Below, in pieces: positions 7,177 to 12,131 of a stretch of 12,131 nt of DNA. This DNA is from Chthoniobacterales bacterium (GTDB lineage: Bacteria > Verrucomicrobiota > Verrucomicrobiae > Chthoniobacterales > UBA10450): the NCBI GenBank assembly GCA_003244125.1, contig QHBL01000171.1, positions 1 to 12,131 of the forward strand, written 5' to 3'. The stretch's first letter is position 1. Every line of letters starts with the position of its first letter. Both the position numbers and the translations under genes were made by a program. The notes beneath the pieces were generated by a model. It was given only the letters and a program-made list of their open reading frames with translations, made no database searches and was not told where the DNA came from.

Positions 7177-8516
7177 TTGCCGATGCAAAACTGGCTGAAG
7201 ATCGCGTCGCGTATCGCTTCATCATCGGTCGCGCCGAGCAGTTCGTCGAAAGCGTGCTGCGCCTCGCGCAAATCCACCGCGAACATCTCCGGCGTTCCGC
7301 CAGCGTCGAGAGTTGCGAGCGCGCGCTCGATCGCTTCGCCCGCGCGCCGCAGCTCCGCGGCGTGTCGCGCGTTGATCGCGCGCGAGCTTTCCGCCGCCAG
7401 CTTTGCGCCGCCGATTTGCTGAAAGATTGCTTCCTCCAGCTCGGCAATTCCGTCACCGGTCTTGCATGAAATGCGAATCGCCGCCGTCGCCTTCCAATCC
7501 TCGTGTTCCGGCAAATCGCTCTTGTTCAAGACGAGCAACTCATTGTCGTCAGTGGCAAAATCGCCAGGCCGCGTTGTATTGCCATCGGCGATGTGAAGTC
7601 GCAGATCAGCCAGGGCGAGTGAGCGGTGTGTGCGGTCCATTCCCTCCCGCTCGATGGCGTTTTCGGGTGGCCGCAAACCAGCCGTGTCGAACAAGCGCAG
7701 TGCGACGCCGCGAAGATTCACGCGCTCCTCAATGGTATCGCGGGTGGTGCCGTGCGTGTCGCTCACGATCGCACGCTCGATACCGAGCATGCGATTGAGC
7801 AAACTGGATTTGCCGGCATTCGTCGCACCAAAGATCACAACCCGTACACCTTCGCGCAGAACGCGTCCGGTCTGAGCCGTCGCCGACAGTTGATCAATGC
7901 GGCCACGAAGTTTTTCCAGGCGCGAGCGAACCGCCGCATCGTCATCCGGCGAAATTCCTTCCTCCGGAAAATCCATCCTCGCCTCGACATGCGCGAGCGT
8001 TTCGATCAACTCGCGATGCAGGGCACGAAATTCCTCACCCAGCTTCCCAGCCAGCTGCTCCGTCGCCGACCGCAAAGCCAGGTCGCTGTGCGCGCGAATC
8101 ACATCGATGACCGCCTCGGCCTGCGTCAGATCGATTTTGCCATTGAGATAAGCGCGTTGCGTGAATTCCCCCGGTCGCGCCGCGCGCGCTCCGGCGCGCA
8201 AACAGACATCCAGCACTTTCGCCGTCACGAGCACGCCGCCGTGGCAACTGATCTCGACCAGGTCCTCGCCCGTGTAGCTGTTCGGCGCGCGATGCACCGA
8301 AAGCACCACCTGGTCAATGACGCTGCCATTCTCCACAATCTCGCCGAGATGCTGCGTGTCCGATGTGAATTGCGACGGCGATTGCGCGCCCCGAAAAATG
8401 TCATCTGCAATCGGGATTGCGTTTACACCCGCGATCCGCACGAGAGCAATGGCTCCTTCCCCTGCGGGAGTAGAAATCGCAGCGATTGTCTCTGCGCGGA
8501 TTGAAGCAGCGCTCAC
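7173..8516 (-). CDS. mnmE: tRNA modification GTPase MnmE (TrmE)
   Basis: With MnmG it installs the (carboxymethyl)aminomethyl group on C5 of wobble U34 in certain tRNAs, using 5-formyl/methylene-THF and GTP. The 447-residue product has the N-terminal formyl-THF-binding domain (about 1-120; CHGG at 91-94, PGEFTQRAYLNGK at 115-127). A helical domain holds an inserted G domain: G1 GATNAGKSS (230-238), switch THGTTRD (254-260), G3 DTAG (277-280) and G4 NKSD (331-334). The C terminus is FCIGK (443-447) with the family's conserved Cys444. All key residues are present. The start is GTG 8516, whose GTGA overlaps the vapC stop by four bases; no ATG lies near and the family N terminus (IAAISTPAGEGAI) begins at once. 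mnmG is not in the window. Confidence 0.96.
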   Translation of the reverse strand: MSAASIRAETIAAISTPAGEGAIALVRIAGVNAIPIADDIFRGAQSPSQFTSDTQHLGEIVENGSVIDQVVLSVHRAPNSYTGEDLVEISCHGGVLVTAKVLDVCLRAGARAARPGEFTQRAYLNGKIDLTQAEAVIDVIRAHSDLALRSATEQLAGKLGEEFRALHRELIETLAHVEARMDFPEEGISPDDDAAVRSRLEKLRGRIDQLSATAQTGRVLREGVRVVIFGATNAGKSSLLNRMLGIERAIVSDTHGTTRDTIEERVNLRGVALRLFDTAGLRPPENAIEREGMDRTHRSLALADLRLHIADGNTTRPGDFATDDNELLVLNKSDLPEHEDWKATAAIRISCKTGDGIAELEEAIFQQIGGAKLAAESSRAINARHAAELRRAGEAIERALATLDAGGTPEMFAVDLREAQHAFDELLGATDDEAIRDAIFSQFCIGK

Positions 8517-8881
8517 AGCAAATTTAGTCCAAATTGCTCGAAGCGCGCGAAATCAGTGAGGTTCTTCGTCGCCAAGGATGCTCCACAACGAATAGCGACG
8601 GCGGCAATAAGGCAGTCCCGTAAGCTGCGCACACGGCGCCCGGTTCGATTAAACAACTCCGCAGCGGTCTCCCCGTCTAAACGGACAACCGGCTCAATTT
8701 CGTCCACGATCGCCCGAGCACGCAGAGCTTCCGCGGCAGAGACTGGCCCGCAGAGAAATTCGGACCAGGCAATCGCACTGAGGTTGATGTAATCCCCGGC
8801 AGCCTGTTCTCCCACCTCCCGCGCCGCTTCATCCGAGCGCACTACCCTAATGAGAAAATTCGCGTCGAGGTGAATCACCAC
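8513..8881 (-). CDS. vapC: VapC-like PIN-domain ribonuclease toxin
   Basis: A single PIN domain of 122 residues. The acidic metal-binding residues are in place: D6 (HLDANFLI), E41 (WSEFLCG), D89 (LRDCLIAA) and D110 (TDFARF), with N107 and the ATKNLTDFARF tail typical of VapC. VapC toxins are Mg2+-dependent RNases, several of which cut tRNAs or the sarcin-ricin loop; the target here is unknown. The start is GTG-GTG: 8881 gives a 7-base overlap with vapB, while the second GTG at 8878 gives a neat GTGA overlap. The stop overlaps the mnmE GTG start. The intact catalytic set says the toxin is probably active and held by the upstream antitoxin. Confidence 0.92.
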   Translation of the reverse strand: MVIHLDANFLIRVVRSDEAAREVGEQAAGDYINLSAIAWSEFLCGPVSAAEALRARAIVDEIEPVVRLDGETAAELFNRTGRRVRSLRDCLIAAVAIRCGASLATKNLTDFARFEQFGLNLL

Positions 8882-9123
8882 CTCAGCTTGCGTGTGTCAC
8901 GCTGCCATTTGTCGAAATCAACACCCCGCTGCTGCATGCTCTGGCGTAACGCACGCACTGCCGCCATGCGTTTTTCCCACGGAATCGGCAATTCGCGTTC
9001 TGCCGTGGCGCGAATCGCGCGCCGTACAACCTCAGTCTTCGACACCTGCCAGGTGCGCGCCAGCTGCTGTAGCTGCTTGAGCGTATCGCGATCGAGTGAG
9101 TAGGTGGACTTAACGGCAGGCAT
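8875..9123 (-). CDS. vapB: VapB-like ribbon-helix-helix antitoxin
   Basis: An 82-residue protein. The N-terminal part, VKSTYSLDRDTLKQLQQLA then SKTEVVRRAIRATAE (about residues 4-42), fits a ribbon-helix-helix DNA-binding fold: the beta strand KSTYSLD, helix A, and helix B opening with SKTEVVRRAI. The remaining part (43-82), with WEKRMAAVRALRQSM and DFDKWQRDTRKLRW, is the likely flexible toxin-wrapping tail. ATG 9123 starts at the fold; an upstream in-frame extension to 9237 would run into hisC and is rejected. The stop overlaps the vapC start. A direct repeat spans the start codon and may be its operator. It sits 35 bases after the hisC stop on the same strand. Confidence 0.85.
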   Translation of the reverse strand: MPAVKSTYSLDRDTLKQLQQLARTWQVSKTEVVRRAIRATAERELPIPWEKRMAAVRALRQSMQQRGVDFDKWQRDTRKLRW

Positions 9124-9141
9124 ACCATACTGATACCATAC
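9122..9141 (-). promoter_or_regulatory. Direct-repeat operator candidate at the vapB start
   Basis: On the + strand ATACCATAC occurs at 9122-9130 and again at 9133-9141, an exact 9-base direct repeat with an 11-base period (about one helical turn). It covers the vapB start codon and the short leader. Ribbon-helix-helix antitoxins usually bind such short repeats on one face of the helix and repress their own operon. The assignment is inferred from position and spacing; no binding data exist here. Confidence 0.45.
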
Positions 9142-9158
9142 TTTGGCCAGAACCAAAT

Positions 9159-10238
9159 TCAATGCTTTAGCGACCCACTCAAGGCCGCAATGCACTTCTC
9201 GTTCTGCTCCGGCCTGCCGATGGTGATCCGCACCCACTCCGCCAGGTTGTAGCCTTTCATCGCGCGCACGATCACTTTGCGCTCCAGCATTCGACGAAAA
9301 ACGGTGTGGCCGTCGCCGACGTTCACCAGAATAAAGTTGCCTTTGCCGGGAATGAATCGCAGGCCAAGCGCTGAAAACTCTGCTTCCAGAAAGGCGCGGC
9401 CGTCATTAACCACGCGTTTGGTTTTGTGCTGATGCTCCGTGTCCTGCAAGGCCACGAGCGCGCCGATTTGCCCGATGGAATTCACGTTGAATGGCTCGCG
9501 CGTTTTTTGGAGGACTTCGACCAACTCCGGCCGCGCCATGCCGTAGCCCACCCGCACGCCGGCGAGGCCGTGGATTTTCGAAAACGTACGGAGCAGGAGA
9601 ACGTTCCGCCCGTCGCGCACGTAGGGCAGCAAATCCGGCGGATCATCGACGAACTCGTAATAGGCTTCGTCGAAAACGACGATCAGCTTTGGTGGCACGC
9701 GATCGAGGAAACGCTCGATCTCGCGCGCGGAAAGAAAGGTGCCGGTCGGGTTATTCGGATTGGCAACGAAGATCAGCTCCGTCCGGTCGGTGATGGCGGC
9801 GAGCATCGCATTCAGATCGTGGCCGCAGTCGCGACTCGGCGCTTCGATCGTCTGCGCACCGAGAACGCGGGCAATAATTTTATACGCCACGAAGGCGTGC
9901 TCGGAAGTGACGATGGCGTCACCGGGTTTGAGAAAAGCGTGGGCGAGGAATTCGATGATTTCATTTGAGCCGTTGCCGACGATGATATTCTCAGGCGCGA
10001 GGCCCAGCTTTTCCGCGAGCGCCTGGCGCAGATAAAACGCGCCGCCGTCGGGATAGAGTTGCGCGCTCTCGACCGCATGGCGCATCGCGGCTACGGCTTT
10101 GCGCGATGGACCGAGCGGGTTCTCATTCGAGGCCAGTTTGATGATTTCGCTCGGATCGCAGCCGAGTTCGCGCGCCGTTTCCTCTATGGGCTTGCCCGGC
10201 TGATAAACGGCCAGCTCACGGAGGTGCGGGTTGGCCAT
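9159..10238 (-). CDS. hisC: Histidinol-phosphate aminotransferase
   Basis: A PLP-dependent fold-type I aminotransferase that converts imidazole acetol phosphate to histidinol phosphate in histidine synthesis; some relatives also act on aromatic amino acid precursors. In the 359-residue product: YQPGKPIEE near the N terminus, LASNENPLGPS (35-45) and YPDGG (62-66). Then NGSNEIIE (89-96), NPNNPTG (160-166), DEAYYEF (190-196), and TFSKIHGLAGVRVGY with the PLP lysine K221, ending in the WVRITIG arginine region. ATG 10238 is used; an in-frame GTG at 10256 would add METIWD and is possible. Neither has a well-placed Shine-Dalgarno sequence. No other his genes are in the window, so it is a detached his gene. 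It lies just upstream of vapBC on the same strand. Confidence 0.93.
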   Translation of the reverse strand: MANPHLRELAVYQPGKPIEETARELGCDPSEIIKLASNENPLGPSRKAVAAMRHAVESAQLYPDGGAFYLRQALAEKLGLAPENIIVGNGSNEIIEFLAHAFLKPGDAIVTSEHAFVAYKIIARVLGAQTIEAPSRDCGHDLNAMLAAITDRTELIFVANPNNPTGTFLSAREIERFLDRVPPKLIVVFDEAYYEFVDDPPDLLPYVRDGRNVLLLRTFSKIHGLAGVRVGYGMARPELVEVLQKTREPFNVNSIGQIGALVALQDTEHQHKTKRVVNDGRAFLEAEFSALGLRFIPGKGNFILVNVGDGHTVFRRMLERKVIVRAMKGYNLAEWVRITIGRPEQNEKCIAALSGSLKH

Positions 10239-10296
10239 GTCCCAGATCGTTTCCACCGTCGCAGTTTACGGTTTAACTGGCCAGCCGGAAATTTTC

Positions 10297-10424
10297 AATT
10301 TGAAACCAGATAACCAGAAGCGCGCATGAAGCACGAGTGATTAGGAAAATACCACCCCACAGCGGAACGCCGCGCGAAGAGCGACAGGAGTATATTCGGT
10401 TTCTGGTTTTTTGGTTTTCAAATT
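10297..10424. repeat. Inverted repeat in the hisC/LABN divergent gap
   Basis: The left arm aatttgaaaccagataacca (10297-10316) continues gaag to 10320. The right arm (10400-10424) is tttctggttttttggttttc then aaatt. The reverse complement of one matches the other at about 21 of 25 positions. The arms are separated by about 79 bases with no gene. Within each arm there is a short tandem unit (accagataaccag). It may be a dispersed element or a paired binding region for the divergent hisC and LABN promoters. The rest of the 261-base gap between the two genes shows no clear promoter or terminator. Confidence 0.5.
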
Positions 10425-10499
10425 CTTCCCTGCTTTCGTGCCTCTTAATTCAATCGAAAAGGCTCGCCGCTCGCCGCCTTCTTCGCCAACGTTCGCGCC

Positions 10500-10841
10500 A
10501 TGGAGTCTTTTCAATTTCTCGCGGACATGCGCGCGTTCGGCGTCACCATTAACGCCTGGAAAATCGTGGGTTGGACCGGGAACATCGTCTTCGGCGCGCG
10601 TTTCATCATTCAATGGATTGCGTCTGAGCGTGCGCGCAGGAGCATCATCCCGGTCGGCTTTTGGGAATGCAGCGCCATCGGTTCGCTTCTGTTGCTCGTT
10701 TACTTCGGCGCTTACCGGCATGACTCCGTCGGCGTTTTGAGCGCAGTCTTCCCCCTCCCAGTTTACCTGCGCAATTTGTATTTCCGCTACAGTCATCATC
10801 ACCCGAAACACCCGGGTAACGAGCCGCGCCCGGCGGAATGA
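10500..10841 (+). CDS. Stand-alone lipid-A-biosynthesis N-terminal domain (LABN) membrane protein
   Basis: A 113-residue protein that matches the LABN domain found at the N terminus of some LpxB proteins and as short stand-alone proteins, often near lipid or polyprenyl glycosyltransferases. The pattern seen is KIVGWTGNIVFGARFIIQWIASERARRS (21-48), IPVGFWECSAIGSLLLLVYFGAYRHDSV (50-77), and LPVYLRNLYF (86-95). The equivalent family stretches are RFxxQWxxSE, VPxxFW, and YxRNLxL. Three membrane helices (about 20-40, 52-70, 76-95) and a His/Pro-rich cytosolic tail are visible. ATG 10500 has no Shine-Dalgarno sequence; ATG 10527 is a possible shorter start. The stop overlaps the next gene's first ATG as ATGA. 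No lpxB or glycosyltransferase is in the window, so the partner is unknown. Confidence 0.85.
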   Translation: MESFQFLADMRAFGVTINAWKIVGWTGNIVFGARFIIQWIASERARRSIIPVGFWECSAIGSLLLLVYFGAYRHDSVGVLSAVFPLPVYLRNLYFRYSHHHPKHPGNEPRPAE

Positions 10842-12052
10842 TGTTTATTGCGCGGCATGGAAATGGCATAATTCCCACAGCGATGATTTCTTGCGACGAC
10901 ATCATCTATCTCGACAACAACGCCAGCACCGCCATCGATCCTGCCGTGCTCGAAGCGACGCAGCCGTTTCTCGGAAAATATTTTGCCAATCCTTCCAGCG
11001 GCTATCGATTCGCGGCGCAGGTGCGTGATGCGATCGAGCAGGCGCGCGCGCAGGTCGCGGCGTTGCTTGGTTGCGACGCGAGCGAGATCATTTTCACGAG
11101 CGGCGGAACAGAGTCGAACAACACCGCCATCCATTCCGCTCTCGCCAGCCGGCCCGATGGCAAACACATTGTCACCACCGCCGTCGAACACAGTGCGGTG
11201 CGCAACCCGGCGCAGCATCTCGAGGAGCGCGGCTACGATGTGACCTATCTGAAGGTCGATCGCTCCGGCCGGATCAGTTTGCGCGAACTCGCCGATGCCA
11301 TTCGCCTCGACACAGCGCTCGTCTCCATCATGTGGGCAAATAACGAAACCGGCGTGGTTTTCCCCATGGATGCGATTGCCGATATCACGCACGACAAAGG
11401 CGTGCCGCTGCATACCGACGCGGTGCAGGCCGCGGGCAAAATTTCCCTCAACCTGCGCCAGACGCCGCTGCAATTTCTTTCCATTTCCGGCCACAAATTG
11501 CATGCCCAAAAAGGGGTCGGCGCGCTCTACGTTAATCGGCGCGCGCGTTTCCAGCCGCTCATCCGCGGCGGGAGTCACGAGAACAATCGTCGCGGCGGAA
11601 CAGAGAACGCGGCTGCAATCGTGGGCCTTGGAAAGGCGGCGGAACTCGCGCTGGCCAGCCTGAATGAGGAACAAACGCGGGTACGCGCGCAGCGCGATCG
11701 CTTCGAGAAAGCGTTGCTCGAAAGCGTGCCCGGCACTCGCATCAATGGCACCGACGCGTCGCGACTCCCGAACACTTCCAGCCTCATGTTCGATGGCATC
11801 GAATCCGAAGCGGCCTTGCTCATGCTCGACCAGGAAAATCTTTGCTGCTCGGCCGGATCAGCCTGCCGCACCGGCTCACTCAAACCGTCACATGTGCTGA
11901 GCGCGATGGGCTTGGTGAATGACGAGGCGCGCGCCAGCCTGCGTTTTTCCTTCGGCCGTTTCAACACCGAGACTGAGCTGGATCGGGCGCTGGAAATTGT
12001 GCCGCGAGTAATCGGCAAATTGCGCGCGCTCTCGCCCGTAGTGGTGAGCTAA
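10838..12052 (+). CDS. Cysteine desulfurase, NifS/IscS group
   Basis: Takes sulfur from cysteine onto an active-site Cys via PLP for Fe-S clusters, tRNA thiolation or cofactors. In the 404-residue product: YLDNNAST near the N terminus, TSGGTESNN (in the 80s), VEHSAV, WANNETG, HTDAVQAAGK, SGHKLHAQKG with the PLP lysine K220, and GGSHENNRRGGTEN. Then the flexible loop CCSAGSACRTGSLKPSHVL with the catalytic Cys343. This SACxxGSLxPSHVL loop is of the class I (NifS/IscS) type. ATG 10838 overlaps the LABN stop (ATGA). ATG 10883 would remove 15 residues and better matches the family N terminus, so the start is uncertain. No iscU, iscA or iscR lies beside it in the window. It may serve iscU or mnmA encoded elsewhere; iscS or nifS cannot be told apart. 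Confidence 0.93.
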   Translation: MMFIARHGNGIIPTAMISCDDIIYLDNNASTAIDPAVLEATQPFLGKYFANPSSGYRFAAQVRDAIEQARAQVAALLGCDASEIIFTSGGTESNNTAIHSALASRPDGKHIVTTAVEHSAVRNPAQHLEERGYDVTYLKVDRSGRISLRELADAIRLDTALVSIMWANNETGVVFPMDAIADITHDKGVPLHTDAVQAAGKISLNLRQTPLQFLSISGHKLHAQKGVGALYVNRRARFQPLIRGGSHENNRRGGTENAAAIVGLGKAAELALASLNEEQTRVRAQRDRFEKALLESVPGTRINGTDASRLPNTSSLMFDGIESEAALLMLDQENLCCSAGSACRTGSLKPSHVLSAMGLVNDEARASLRFSFGRFNTETELDRALEIVPRVIGKLRALSPVVVS

Positions 12053-12058
12053 ACGCGC

Positions 12059-12131
12059 TGTCATCCCGAGCGTAATCGAGGGATCCTGACGAAGTCACCT
12101 TTTCGTTCCGCAACGGGATCCCTCGACTTCG
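12059..12131. repeat. Palindromic element, cut by the window end
   Basis: It starts tgtcatcccgagcgtaatcg (12059-12078) and continues agggatcc. The window's last bases, gggatccctcgacttcg, are the beginning of the matching inverted arm, which would finish ctcgggatgaca outside. The middle (about 12089-12114) is an unpaired spacer. It lies just after the cysteine desulfurase stop and resembles the element at 2911-3022. Confidence 0.7.

Noticed and set aside
6115..7422. 435-codon plus-strand open frame
   Set aside because: Antisense to pyrD and the end of mnmE, both secure by motif; the product is Arg-rich and without domain features, as expected for a GC-rich shadow frame.
7626..8504. 292-codon plus-strand open frame
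   Set aside because: Antisense to mnmE, which carries all its GTPase motifs; no recognisable protein features.
9124..9237. Upstream extension of vapB
   Set aside because: It would overlap the hisC 3' end and add a sequence unlike a ribbon-helix-helix N terminus; the fold starts at ATG 9123.
10257..10330. Possible hisC promoter on the minus strand (TTGAAA near 10301)
   Set aside because: A -35-like hexamer is present but no -10 of reasonable quality sits 16-18 bases away, and it lies inside the inverted repeat arm.
10799..11674. 291-codon minus-strand open frame
   Set aside because: Antisense to the cysteine desulfurase and its PLP motifs; composition of a shadow frame.
1..12131. CRISPR arrays, tRNA or rRNA genes, insertion sequences with transposase
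   Set aside because: No regularly spaced repeats, cloverleaf-like segments, rRNA-like stretches or transposase motifs were seen; the repeats present are short palindromes without coding capacity.

Overview
The window is a GC-rich, densely coded piece of a bacterial chromosome that most resembles Verrucomicrobiota, possibly a soil Spartobacteria/Chthoniobacterales lineage. The hints are a pseudopilin with Ala rather than Gly before the cleavage site plus an H-X9-DG motif, GTG starts, few Shine-Dalgarno sequences, and dispersed palindromic intergenic elements. No rRNA marker is present, so this placement is inference. Both window ends lie inside copies of one palindromic repeat family, so this may be a contig broken at repeats.

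Layout. 1-2901 (+): treY, maltooligosyl trehalose synthase, starting inside a repeat arm. 2902-3054: repeat-filled gap between convergent genes. 3055-3897 (-): a polytopic membrane protein with an HELTH zinc motif, M50/site-2-protease-like. 4025-5120 (+): a small secreted protein of unknown function followed by an H-X9-DG pseudopilin. 5184-6059 (-): a secreted YceI-family protein whose N-terminal region runs into another palindromic repeat, and a small DUF1328/YtjA-like membrane protein with a strong ribosome binding site.

6202-10238 (-) is one collinear run: hisC, a vapBC-type toxin-antitoxin pair, mnmE and pyrD. The last four genes are joined by very short stop/start overlaps (GTGA, GTGA, ATGA), so the toxin-antitoxin pair appears translationally coupled to tRNA modification and pyrimidine synthesis genes. 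Divergent from hisC, across a gap with an inverted repeat, lie a stand-alone lipid-A-biosynthesis N-terminal-domain (LABN) membrane protein and a NifS/IscS-like cysteine desulfurase (10500-12052, +).

Most genes are housekeeping. I see no clear new multi-gene defence or metabolic system. The points most worth a second look are the vapBC-mnmE-pyrD coupling with a possible VapB operator over the vapB start codon, the palindromic repeats that supply or overlap start codons (treY, yceI), and the uncharacterised HELTH membrane protein.
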